Positions 45,635 to 57,497 of a stretch of DNA of 64,000 bases are shown here, piece after piece. The notes under the pieces are model-generated. The model was given only the letters and a program-made list of their open reading frames with translations, was not told the origin of the DNA and made no database searches. This stretch comes from Scilla litardierei (lineage: Eukaryota > Streptophyta > Magnoliopsida > Asparagales > Asparagaceae), in assembly GCA_030789695.1 (NCBI GenBank), contig CM061133.1:95933128-95997127 (forward strand). The letters run 5' to 3'. Both the position numbers and the translations under genes were made by a program. Numbering within the stretch: position 1 is the stretch's first letter; every line of letters starts with the position of its first letter.

Positions 45635-45646
45635 CTATATAAATAG
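45635..45646 (+). promoter_or_regulatory. TATA box of plus LARD-A 5' LTR
   Basis: CTATATAAATAG sits about 330 bp after the GC block. The same box in the 3' LTR is at 52148-52159. Confidence 0.8.
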
Positions 45647-46298
45647 GGGTCTCCCCCCTTTCTCAAAACTCGTCCCAAGCTCTAGATCTGAGCGGCTCCC
45701 GTAAATGTTGGAGCACGCTCGGATCTAAGCTTAAATTAATATTTCTCTTCTCCCTAAATTTCTGCCTTACTCCATCGGGCTCTAGCAAAGCCACAAAGGA
45801 GTTCGGATTCTGGATCTGAAATCTTGGCGGAGGTTTCACTCGCGTGAAACTTTCTTCGGCGCGTGGTTGGCTCGGCGGCACGGGGATTGATCGCCTCGGG
45901 ATGCGGAGCGGTTCGAGGAGCGGTTCGGGGAGCGGTTTAAGGAGCGGCTCGGCGTGGGACGGGAGCAGCTCGGAAGACGGCGCGGAACATCTCGCCTGCT
46001 CCAGGGCTGAGATTCCAGGTATGTGATTAAAGTATTTTATTAGCATCAGTTTAGTTTAATCGCAGTAGGCTAGATCCTTCTTGGGATGGTCAGATCCATC
46101 CCAAGTCGACATAGATCTTGGCATAGGGTCTTGGACCATAGGGCTAAGTTAAAAATGTTTTAACTGCATGTTAATTAGTTAACATAGGTTTTTCTTTCGC
46201 TGCTATTGTTTTTGTGTCTATGTTCCGTCCGACTTAGGACGGGACTAGAGTTTTTGTGCCCTAAAGGACCGCGAATTCCCCAACAGTGGTATCAAAGC

Positions 46299-49200
46299 CT
46301 AGGTTTGCGTAGTCGATCTAGGTACTGCGATTTCATTAAACTTGTTAATGCTTTTAAATACTTTTAAATTTTTTAAAGTTATTAGATAATTTTAAAAATG
46401 TTTTTTTTAACGTTCAAAATTCTATGTGATAAATTTTTTGAACATGAAAATTTTTAAAATGACGTTTTAAAATTTATGTAATAATTTTAAATCTTTAAAA
46501 GTTTAAAATTATTTTGGATGCCTTAAATTTTTTATATGATAAATTTTTTAAGCATGGAAATTTTAAAATGATGTTTTTAAATTTATGTGATAAAGTTTAA
46601 AATTGATTTTAAGGCTTTAAATTTATGCGATAAGTTTAAAATGTTTAAAATATTTAAAAATTGTATATGATAAATTTTTGAACATGAAATTTTTTTAAAA
46701 AGTAATGTTTTAAATTTATAAGACATTTTTAAAACTGATTTTAAAAATCTAAAATTGTTTATGCGATAAAATTAGTATATTTAAATGTTAAATAGTTGTG
46801 CACTATCTTTATGCGATAAATTAGTGTAGCTTTATTTTAATGGCTTGTTAATCTTGTCCCTTATTTGATAACACAAGACAACCCTTTAGGTTAGCCATTA
46901 AAAATAATTAAAATTTATTACTTGAATTTTAATGACATGCTATGTTTTAATAAATCATTAACAACAATATTAAGACCTAATTCCTGATTAGGGTAGTCCT
47001 TTAAATGAATTTTCAATTCTAATTGTTATAATTAATTTTCATTAAAGGACTTCGCTTCTAGCGTTGTTAATAAAATTTATTAAAATCCTAATAACGATTA
47101 GGGTAGCACGTGAACCTTATAGTTGATAAGGACTTAATAAAAGTTATTAAACAAATCCTAAAAATTTTGAATTTAAGGATTCAACTAGTTGATAGGATTA
47201 ATTAGTTGTTAATAAAAGCTGTTTAGTCTATGGCATACATACAAAAATGACAAGCTTCATTCAATGGACCATGATCCAGTCAATGTGCTTGGCTAAGAGT
47301 TCTGGGTCAACCCTTGCTAGTCCAAGGGGTAGTGATCCTGGCTTAGTCAATTCCCTGGCTGAGTTCCGCTGGACCGCAATGTCGCGAATCATGATTGTAT
47401 GACACCCTGGACTATATCTAAGTCAAATACGTTAATGATCTTTTTCAAGATTAGCCGTAGCCCTCCTTGTTTTAGGGGTTAGCAACTATAGGGCCCGTGT
47501 TACAGTTGTTGATATACACTCAAGCTATGACATGGCAACCTTGTAGAAACCAACTTCTTAAATACATAAGATGTAGTCTAAGACCTGACCCTAACCAACG
47601 TGTCGTGCATACACCGAGCTGAGGGGCAAGTCAGGCTAGACACGAAAACAAGGGTCCGACTAGACTAGACATTGTGATTTGGATGAGCACACTCATGATC
47701 ACGAATGGCTAGGGGCAAAAACCGATTAAGAGAGTCATATCCGATATGATTGATGAAGAGTCATCTTCCGATCGCAGAGTCAATCAACTTGTTGAGCTAC
47801 ACTCAAGGTTGTTTAGACTCAAGGTGATTGAAACTCTTACCCATTAATTTTAATTCGATTAAATCGTTCGTTATTAAGCTTTAAAACGTTCGTAAAATTA
47901 GTGGGAGGATATAGATAGATAAAAGCCAATCTGCCTATATTTAATATTGAACATATGCTAAAACTAGGGCAAGACTATGTTTATCGTAGGAATTAAAATA
48001 TAATATTTTAATAAGTTAATTGGTCAAAAGTTGATTAATTGAATATCAGGTTAAATTCTAATTGATAGAATTAAACTATATTCTCGTTGACATTAAATGA
48101 CCTTCTAAATAACAGACTTAAGAAATACGATTTCCTTAAGTTCTGGGTCCAACAAATAAATTAAAGCTACATGTCACTCGTCTCTATATGAGGCAGCTTG
48201 AACATATAGGACATTCAAAGTATGTTTCTCCCTACAACTTGTCGAGCTACCCTCAAGGTTGTATGGACAAACAATTTTGATCCGCAAAGTTCGAAAATTC
48301 GATCAAACCGTTTGAGTCGAATACGAGTGCATGAGCGATGCAAGACTATGTATCCCAACCGAATCTTGAGACAAGCAACTTCTTGAGCTACACTCAAGAT
48401 TGCAAAGCTCAAGCGTTTGGATACATAAGTTGCTTGCATTTTTTTATTTATGTTGATATCTAAATGTGATTTAGAAAAAGGAAGAAGGCACTTCGGAAAG
48501 TCAATTGAGAAAGTTAGTTTAATTTATCATTAATAAAGGCATAAGTAGGAGGAAATGAAAATGTGACATATTTTTATGTCACGATTTCAGAATAAATTGT
48601 TATACAAAAGACGTTTAACACATTTTGACGAATGTCGTCACATTGCTTCTGAAGTAATGTTTTGTGTTAAGTAATTTGTAAATAACTATATATATATATT
48701 AAATGTTAATATATAAATACATAAGATAGTAGCAAACTTATATGGTAAAATTAGACTAGGCCGTATCAAGAGATTAAGCTTCACAAGTCACATAAAAAGG
48801 GGTCTGACCTCTCGTATTATGAAGTCTACGGACACTTGTGAGTCTTAGCCTCTTAGATACAATGGCCGAAACCCATCTGTGAGACAGTGGGAGAATGAGT
48901 TGTCGAACTCAGTCTAGTACATACTGATGTACCTGAGTCTAGATTAACCAAAATAAGTTATTCGTATGTTTTATTAAGACACGTGTTCTTGATGAAACAC
49001 AAGTCTGATAAAATAAAGAACAAAATGACTAAAGTATTTAAACTGATTCGATTAGATCGAATGGTCAAATACATAGCTAAATAAAATCTTGTGTAATTAA
49101 AAGAAAATGCGATTTTCTATCAGATCAAGTCTGTTAACACATCGGTGTGTTAAAAGGTATGAATCACACTTAATTAGATTTAGTGTGATCCATTGTAAGT

Positions 49201-50154
49201 GACTCTGAGCTAAGTCCTCCCTCTGGGTTAAGTCCCAAATAGTAATGCCTAGGTTTTGATAAAGTTCTATGAGAACATTATCAATAATATATTCAATAAA
49301 TCAATCGTAAGGAAGTTGTAAAAATACTCGAATCTCATGAGACGAATTGTCGAGTTAGACATCATAACTGATGATGACTTAGTCAACTTCTAGGATGAAA
49401 TTCAGAGTAGTAACTCCGATTTAAAACTTGATGAAGGTCCGTGTGCGTAAATAAATTTGAGAATTTAGTTTACGTGCCCAAGGAAAATGTTTCCTCACTT
49501 TCTGTAAGTAAATCCTTAAGTTGAAAGATTGGTGCAGAAAAGGAAATAGTGAAGTACAATCATGTTGGTCGAGAACGGTTTTTCATCCTAATTCCTATAA
49601 AACGGATTATGATGAAACCGTTTTCGCCAACAGATGTGTACAGATCTACTCGGACCAAAGCTGATGTAAAACGCTTAAGTTGACCGTGAAAATTGGAGCA
49701 TTCACTTATAAGTTCGTTTTTCTAAATATGATTTAGACAGACTGACTTATATGAATTAGCCAGATAGTTTTCAAGGTCAGTGGGAGCGTATAAATTACAT
49801 GCGAATCATCAAAGGGATGGAACATACATTTTGACAAAGTAATCAAAAAGTTTGATACTTTATCAGAAATGAATATGAGCCATTTGTAATGACCAATAAC
49901 TAATTTAAAATTATTATCGTAAGGTACGATGAACTGGATAAGATCCAGGGAAATAAAATATTATAGATTCCGATAGACCAAGTGAATTATTTAAATAAGA
50001 TTCAAAAGGTTGGTCTAATATAAACATAAAAACCCCTTAAGTCTATAGTGTAGACGGTTTTGGCAGATCCACTCACGAAGGCTCTATCACATGAAGTCAG
50101 GAAAACTTGTGTGTAAAAACGATATTAGATATCGAGATAAATGGGCCTGAGTGC
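46299..50154 (+). mobile_element. Non-coding interior of plus LARD-A
   Basis: About 3.86 kb, AT-rich, with no gag or pol frame. The first 600 bp is full of TTTTAAAATG-type words. Copies of GAGCTACACTCAAGGTTG occur at 47794-47811, 48244-48261 (one change) and 48385-48402 (one change), and a partial copy at 47511-47530. The remaining sequence has no feature that I recognise. Confidence 0.8.
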
Positions 50155-50164
50155 AAGTGGGAGA

Positions 50165-52798
50165 TGTAGGAATATGATGCCCTCGAGGCCATTTATTCCT
50201 GTGTGAATAGCACAAACATCTTGTTCGAAATAACAGTAAGCTGTTTGGTAATAATTTATCTAAGTTATATTGTAATGTAGTTAACATTAGATATCAACTT
50301 AGGTAAAGTCCTGAGACTTTATGCAAGGTCAAACGGGTATCGATATGAGTATCTCGATCATGGAGAAACGTTTGACCGTCTGTAGCATAAGTCAAAAATG
50401 GTTCGTGGTCGTAAATGTTCCGAGACAAGGATATCGAAACATCGGATAGACCATTGTGTCTTAGTCTTCACCGTTTAGCGGTGGCGATGATCTCATGATC
50501 GTTTGACTTGGCAAAGTCGAAGCCGAGACACAGGTGCTCATTAGAATGAGTTCACTGAACGATCCACTAGAGTTATCATATGGATACATTGACCAATCTG
50601 TCAGTGATAACTCTGAGTGATGATAGGATAGTTGGTCTTTTGACTTGAGGTCATTTTGACGGACCTGTGCGTGAACGGTGCCACTTAGATCAACTGACCT
50701 AGCTTCGAGGCAAGGCATGTCGAAAGGTCTTTTGATTGGGTGTCACTTGAAACGTACGAGGCGAGTAATGACCAAGAGAGGATTCGTCTCTCCCGGTCAA
50801 TGGGAGTTAGTGTCGTAGAGTTAGTTCGGTCTTTAGTAAAAACTCTGCGCAGAGTATGTTGGAAGAAGTCCAACATTTATTGACTAAAGATTGATCGAAA
50901 CTAACCGGAGTCAAGTTATTGGGGTTGACAGTTTAACCGTACCCCAGACTTGATCTACACGACACAGTTTAGACGAAGAGACTATAACTACGGAGTTCAT
51001 CACGGAAACAGTCAGGTGGTCCTGACAATACTCATGTCAATGAGTTAACCACATAATGATGATTCCTGAAGTAGGGACGACAACCACTTCTCGTGGTCAC
51101 TGCCGTATAGGGCTTCGAGCCCAACCTGTTGTAAGGGTCAGGCTGTAGGGTCTCACACAGAGTGCAACGCTTCGTCTAGTAATAGGTAGAAAATAGTTAG
51201 GGAGAATATTTGCATTTGATGCAAAAGAAGAGATAATTGCATTTGATGCAATATGATAATTTAAGCTTAGATAGGGACTATTTTTCATTTGATGCAAAAG
51301 TGATTAAATGTGTATTAAATTGTTTAATGCAATATTTAATAAAATAAATGCAAGGAAAAGTTCACGGGTAAGACGGGAATGTCCCGGTCTAGACCCAGGT
51401 TCGAACGACGTCCAAATCGGACACCAGATGATCAAGTTATGCTCAAAACAGCCCAAAGGGTCAGATCAGGCCAGACCAGGCAGACCAGCTTAGTCTGGAT
51501 CTGGTCTGGCCTGCTGGCCAGACCCAGTCAAGCCCAAGCCGGCCTGGGCGCCCAGATCCGCCTGGGCCTGGGCGCCCGGCCCAGGCCCTGGCCCCGGGCG
51601 CCTGGGCGCAGGCCCAGGCGCTGTGCGCCTGGGCCTGGGCCCAGGCGGCCCAGGACGCCTGGGCACTGGGCGCCCAGGCGTTCTGGGCCGGGCGCCTGGC
51701 CCGGCCCAGGCGCCCGCCTGGGTGCCTGGCGCCCGGCGCCCGGCGCCTGGCTGGCGCCTGGGCGCCCGCTCCCAGACTTGGGCGCCCGTGCCCAGGTCTG
51801 GGTTTGGGCGCCCAGTCAGGTTTTGTGGGTCCCACCTTTGGGTGTGGAACCCTAGGTTTAATGGGCAGTTTTTGACGGCTCAGTTTTTGCGAAAAACTAG
51901 CCTAGGGCTGATCTTTGGACACTCAATTGGAGGGTCAAACGAACTCCGATTGACGAACGGTTTTTTCCTATGCGTTCACCGTTGAACGCTTGTCGTATTG
52001 ATAGGTTGTATCGATCTTGAAGCTCAACGGTGAGTGAGTTAAAATTCACGGAAGTTTGCACTTTGTGAAGTGCAAACTAACTTGATTTTAAATTAACTCA
52101 TTGTTTAGTCCCACATCGGATTTTGATAAAAGGGGAGAGTCCGCCGCCTATATAAATAGGGGTATCCCCCCTTTCTCAAAACTCTTCCCAAGCTCTAGAT
52201 CTGTGCGGCTCTCGTAAATGTTAGAGCACGCTCGGATCTAAGCTTAAATTAATATTTCTCTTCTCCCTAAATTTCTGCCTTACTCCTGCGGGCTCTAGCA
52301 AAGCCACAAAGGAGTTCGGATTCTGGATCTGAAATCTTGGCGGAGGTTTCACTCGCGTGAAACTTTCTTCGGCGCGTGGTTGGCTCGGCGGCACGGGGAT
52401 TGATCGCCTCGGGATGTGGAGCGGTTCGAGGAGCGGTTCGAGGAGCGGTTCAAGGAGCGGCTCGGCGTGGGACGGGAGCAGCTCGGAAGACGGCGCGGAA
52501 CATCTCGCCTGCTCCAGGGCTGAGATTCCGGGTATGTGATTAAAGTATTTTATTAGCATTAGTTTAGTTTAATCGCAGTAGGCTAGATCCTTCTTGGGAT
52601 GGTCAGATCCATCCCAAGTCGGCATAGATCTTGGCATAGGGTCTTGGACCTTAGGGCTAAGTTAAAAATGTTTTAACTGCATGTTAATTAGTTAACATTG
52701 GTTTTTCTTCCGCTGCTATTGTTTTTGTGTCTATGTTCCGTCCGACTTAGGACGGGACTAGAGTTTTTGTGCCCTAAGGGACCGCGAATTCCCCAACA
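50165..52798 (+). mobile_element. 3' LTR of plus LARD-A
   Basis: 2634 bp, following the polypurine tract AAGTGGGAGA. It is nearly identical to the 5' LTR outside the GC block (51540-51800). The splice-donor-like site has changed to CCGGGTATGT. Confidence 0.94.
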
Positions 52799-54550
52799 AA
52801 GAGATGGAGCCAATTCATCTCTATTGGTATTGAAACAAATCAATTATTGGAGATTAGCTATTATCAATTTCCTATTCAATCCTAATTCAAATCTCTACCA
52901 AATCTTATACCAAATCCCATACAATCCTTGTTCAAATTCATATTCCTAAAATCAACTAGAGATTGTATCAAATCCTACGTTCCTTGAAATTACCCCTAGC
53001 CGAATTCCTCCTCTCCTATTTTCGCACCATCTCCTTGAAACCGCAGCCTAGCATGCTATATAAACTATCATCCTAAGCCTAGGCCAAAGGGGGAAGGCCA
53101 AAACAATTTTTCATAGCAGGCAATAGTCACGTAGGCTTTTGCATCTCCAAAACTTCAACATCCCCTCCCTTGCGGCCTTCATCATTACTCCACGTAAAAC
53201 TCCACAAGCCACAACATCATCTTCCCAAGGAGAGTCACGCAAAGCCCCAATCCAAAAAGGCCAAACACCCTCAAGCCAAAAAGTCTATAGCCTTCATGCC
53301 CTAATCTCCTAGCATCAGCCGCAATTCTCTTGGCTTTCTCCATGTGCACACGCAACCAGGCAGTGAAGGAATCAGCTGCATCTTTATTCTCCAAGCATTG
53401 AAGAGCAGCTCTTTGCTGCTACCCCATGTGCCATTGTCCCCCCATGTACTAATCTCCTTAGTTAATTAAACTTTAACTTTTGTGTTTTGTCTTTTTTCTT
53501 TGCAGGGGGTACGAATGCAAGCACTCTTATTTGGTTCCTGTAAGCACAGATGATGGAGATTGTGCACAATCACTTGCATGAATCCAAGAAGAAACTGAAT
53601 TAATGCTAAGGAAAAATTGTACGAAAGGATCAGCATCAAGTCTTCTTCAACATTTAATTTAGCCATCACATGCAAGCTAATACAAGGCTGCAATGTTTGG
53701 CTTGGATTCCCAATTCTCAAGCCGCATTATTTAACTCCAAGCAACACAAAAAATTTCCAAGGGCCACACTCAACAAAGAATTGAGGTACACTTGATTTCT
53801 GGTTGATTATTCGTATATGATTTCGCATGTTTTTTTGGTACAGGAAAAACACAATCAAATCAAGTAAGAAGAGATTATTAAGGGACATCTGCAATTTCTA
53901 GAGTGGATTCTAAGTGCCACGACCTTCTTGGAGGATTTGTCGACCTAGCCGTAAGTTGCTATTGAGGAGCCTAGCCGCAAGTTTCTATTGAGGAGCAAGG
54001 CTACAAGTTGAAAAGTGGCGAGGACAAGACGAGACATCTACATCTTGCCAGACAAGAGCTGGCCCGTGCCGATTGACAAAGACGACTACGCCTACTATTG
54101 AGATTCTCTAAACTCTTTACTATTATTTGTGTGTAGTAGTAACGAACTTTGTATGGGAAACTTTACCACTTTTTTGTACTTTTGGGGTCTTGTTTAGTGG
54201 GTGCTAGACAAGAGGAACTTGACTAGTTGGGCTAGTCAAATGAGAGCATATACTAGGATTAGTTTTGTTGAGCACTTTGGTGAGTGCAGTTATTAAGAGC
54301 CAGGTGATTGTAGAGTAGGTGCTCTAGCTACAAGCTGCACTAGGTAACATTTCTAATATAGTATTTGCTTTCGGGGCTAAACGTAGGTCGTGGGTGCGAC
54401 CGAACCAGGGTAAATCTGTAGTGCATCTGTGATTGCTTATTGTTTACCATGCATGTGATTATAACTGCGTGTGATTTCTCGTGATTGCACGAGAATTTTT
54501 ATAAGCATATTCACCCCCCCTCTAGGCTTAGATCCATATTCAACACTGGC

Positions 54551-55654
54551 CAGTACCTCCTTCATATATCGCTCTTCTCTGATAAGGAGAAAATCTAAGC
54601 TATTGGACAGTTTATGATGTAGCGATTACATCAAGTCTTCACAGCAGCCCCCTTTCTTGAGTACAGTGATGGCACATCGTCACTGTAGCTCTCGACATTC
54701 AGCATCTTTGAATTGAAGTACTTCAGGATGCTTCTTAATGTCTCCACCTCTTTATACACCAAAATGAATAGGTGTCCGAGCTCTGCTTCATCCTTCTCCC
54801 TGCCATGAATTATTGGCAGAATACTTGGGCCAAGATTTTGAATGATCCAATATACCGATTAGGAAGTCCATTACCACTCCTTTGTGGCCTTTTGTATAGT
54901 TGTTTGGAAAACCCGATTAAAGAGGGAGTCATCGACCCCATGTATGTCCATCACTCCGTTATAGTTTTGGACGTGTTCACACGGATCGATCGAACCATCA
55001 TACTTGTCTAGGTCGGGCATCTTGAATCTGGGCGGCATTGGGGCCGGGGTGATCCTCTTCATCAAGGTGGTTTTCTCCACATCCAAGCTGTTAGAAGAGC
55101 TCAGATGGTGGAGGATGTCTCTCTAAGCCTACCTCTTAAGGCCTTTGTGAGTCCTGCGATGAGGGTAGTGACTACGCCCATGATGACTCTCTATGTCGGT
55201 CATCAGCTAGAGTAGGTGGCGGCCCTTATCTTCGTCAGGTGAGGGTCACATGACTCGGAGACTAACTGTAGTTGAGATGTGGCCGTCAATCTCGTCATCT
55301 TAAGCTCTTTTAGGACGAGGGGATATGGGACACTGGTGTTATTAATGAAAAGGAGTTAGGATGACTTGTGTGTTCGCGGTTGGTTAGGTCTACGAACCTG
55401 TCAATCATTCTATCACGTCAGTCAGCACTTGAATATTGATGCTCACCTCCAATGAGAATGCATGGAACTGCTCGAAAGTCACAAAATGAAGCTTAGACAT
55501 TACATGAGTTGAATAACTGGGATCTATGAGGTGTGATTTAACATCCGTTGCCCCTACAGTAATTGGCCTTTCAGGCCCTTGATTGGTGGGTCTAGTCATC
55601 AGCAGTGTGGCTAAAGACGTAGATGTCAAACCATTTCCCAAGGACGGCACCAAT
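54551..55654 (-). pseudogene. Tat-type gypsy gag pseudogene with primer-binding site
   Basis: On the minus strand a TTGGTGCCGTCCTTGGGAA primer-binding-type sequence (55636-55654) is followed by a leader frame starting VPSLGNGLTS. The Gag fragment (55086-54871) has PPRFKMPDLDKYDGSIDP and HVQNYNGVM, typical of Tat-lineage Gag proteins. The next part includes KYFNSKMLNVESYSDD in another frame, then stops. The pseudogene runs into the copia-B insertion at 54550 and probably resumes at 6177. It is the oldest identifiable host in the stack. Confidence 0.72.
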
Positions 55655-56110
55655 TGGTTACGGGTGATTTCTCACCCATAATGCAGTTTGATGACAGTGG
55701 GGTTGTAGTAGCTGGCATGGAATAGCGTTGACAACTAACTGATGCAATGAGAGATAAACCCGTGTCAGATTGCCATCTATCCGAGCTACTGGTAGCTGAC
55801 TGGAGACTTACTGAGTAGACTCCAGGTTGAATAGACCTCGGTCTGAGCTACTGGTAGTTGGTTGGAGACTGGGCAAGCTGTCCCTGGGCTGAATAGTCCT
55901 GAATCCAAGCTATTGGAGCTCTGGTCCGTTCTGTTTTTGAGCTACATTCCTCTTCCTGCAACGTGAAAAGCATGTTAGGGAGGGTTGGATCTGGGGTCAG
56001 ATGGTGACTCAAGGAGGCTCATTGTAACTATGGCTGATCTGTTAGGAGACCAACCGACAGTTATCAGACCGAGCTATGGAGTAAATATAGACTTTAGGTG
56101 GAACAGATAC
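55655..56110 (-). mobile_element. LTR (or part) of the Tat-type element
   Basis: Sequence beyond the primer-binding site begins TGGTTACGGG on the plus strand, fitting an LTR end. It holds a repeated phrase GAGCTACTGGTAG followed by TGG or GG-AGACT (55784-55815, 55843-55875). The far boundary is not visible; a copia LTR starts at about 56111. Confidence 0.5.
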
Positions 56111-57470
56111 TATTGGAAGCATAAAGTTTTCTTTCCATAAAGTTTTTGATGATACAATCATTTTATGTGTGTGTGTGTGTACTAACTCTTTGGATGTAGA
56201 TTATCAAGCTCAACTTCTTACATATGACAATCGTCAAGTTACTTTGTAAGATAAAGTATCAAAACACAAGACGAAGCCCAAGCGATGAATTCTTATATCT
56301 TGAGAAAGATGATGTAATTTTTCTCTTTATTCTTTCATATCTTTAGATTGTCAAAGCTTTGATAATACTCTATCTTAGTTCTTTAGGATTCAACCTCAAA
56401 TCCAAGTCTCAGAAAATTAGTAGACCAACACTTTCCTCTAGTCAACTAATAAATTTTTTCTTATTTTATTAAGAAAAATAAAATAATTTTTGGTCAAAAT
56501 ATATTTTCCAATCATAAGGATCAATTTCTGAAAATTTCTCAAATTTTTGTTCATAGTCGACTAATAGGTTTTCCTACTCTACCAAACAATTTTTCATATA
56601 GTTATATCATTATTTATTTTTATTTATTTCTATTAATTAATTTTTAATTAAGTAATGGAAGTTACAACTACCTGTCAACGGATAGATTTGGACAGTTTCT
56701 ATCCGTTTATGACACTTTTAGCCATTCATGAACTATCTTCTGTCAAAGGACACTTCAACAGTCAGTTTATGGTTTAGCAGCATTGTTAGTCGACTAACAC
56801 TATTAGCTAGTTGACTAATTTTTGGAAAAATGGCTCAGAATTTTTTGAAAATTTAGGAAGTTGTCCAACGTTAAAAAACTAACTTTTGGGCTATAAATAG
56901 ACCCCCAGAACCCTGCCTAAATATTACGAAAATTCACACACTCTCTCTTTTCTTACGTTTTCTTTCTCTCTCTAGAAAGTGTGTGATTTTCATATTTCTA
57001 TCGGGGAACCTCCGCAGAAATTTTGCCCCGTTATGAAGACCAATTTTCAAGAGTGTTCTACAAGAACCTTGGAGATTCCATCACCAACCTTGCGTCATAA
57101 TTCCTACATTATCATGGCTATACGTAGTACTGTTTCATACTCTTTCTTTAATTTTATTTGGTGAATTTCTTGTTGAAGAGATTGTACAAGTTTGCAACAC
57201 GGGGAGTGTTGACATCTTTATATATTGATTACTTGCGGGGAGCAAGTGTTATAGTGGATTCAAATCTCTACGGGGTAGAGGACTGGATGTAGGATCACAA
57301 GGATCCGAACCAGGTTAAATCTCTGTGTTTGTGTTTGTTAATCTCTAGATTGTGTTCATTTACTTCCGCACTCTAATTGTAATTTTTTATTTACTTTTAA
57401 TTTTGTAATATCGTCGTGATGTACACTATTCACCCCCTCTAGTGTATTTGTTGTGCCAGGAGATCCAACA
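56111..57470 (+). mobile_element. 5' LTR of a truncated copia element
   Basis: The right end is firm: GGAGATCCAACA followed by TTTGGTATCAGAGCC (primer-binding site 57473-57484). The left end is inferred at TATTGGAAGC, a one-base variant of the usual TGTTGGAAGC. A TATA box (GGCTATAAATAGACC) is near 56888. A GT microsatellite lies at 56164-56180. The rest of the element is cut off at 58083. Confidence 0.7.
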
Positions 57471-57472
57471 TT

Positions 57473-57484
57473 TGGTATCAGAGC
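57473..57484 (+). other. Primer-binding site of truncated copia element
   Basis: TGGTATCAGAGC, the standard initiator-Met complement, two bases after the LTR. Confidence 0.93.
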
Positions 57485-57497
57485 CTCATGGTTAAGA

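Larger units (their letters stand above)
43583..46285 (+). mobile_element. 5' LTR of plus LARD-A
   Basis: TGTAGGAATATG to TTCCCCAACA. Order: U3 blocks, TTTGCATTTGATGCAA repeats (44628-44712), GC block (44955-45300), a TATA box CTATATAAATAG (45635-45646), GAGCGGTTCG words (45905-45950), and a splice-donor-like CCAG/GTATGT near 46018. Confidence 0.94.
43583..52798 (+). mobile_element. Plus-strand LARD-A element, young
   Basis: A 9216-bp element with LTRs 43583-46285 (2703 bp) and 50165-52798 (2634 bp) and a perfect duplication AAGAG (43578-43582 and 52799-52803). Interior 46286-50164 has a Met-type primer-binding site (TGGTATCAAAGC, 46287-46298) and a polypurine tract (50155-50164) but no gene. 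About a dozen differences are visible in the first 1.35 kb of the LTR pair, roughly 1%. The 69-bp length difference arises mainly in a GC-rich minisatellite. Mobility must depend on proteins supplied by another copia-type element. Confidence 0.95.
6178..54545 (+). mobile_element. Copia-B: SIRE/Maximus-like LTR retrotransposon hosting nested elements
   Basis: The LTRs begin TGTTGGATGC and end CCAACA. The element is flanked by a perfect duplication CTGGC (6173-6177 and 54546-54550). After subtracting nested insertions the two LTRs are 1979 and 1978 bp. The interior has a Met-type primer-binding site, a decayed gag with two CCHC knuckles separated by a Glu/Lys/Asn-rich segment, as in SIRE/Maximus elements, then 3' non-coding sequence and a polypurine tract before 43347. 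Protease, integrase, reverse transcriptase and RNase H are absent, so the copy is an internal-deletion derivative. The LTRs differ visibly (over ten changes in the first 90 bp), so the insertion is old. Confidence 0.92.
43347..54545 (+). mobile_element. 3' LTR of copia-B, split by plus LARD-A
   Basis: The halves 43347-43582 and 52799-54545 together equal the 5' LTR in order. Its first intron-like donor (53350-53365) reads CCAGGCAGTG instead of CCAGGTAGTG, so that donor is lost here. It ends ATTCAACA next to the CTGGC duplication. Confidence 0.93.
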
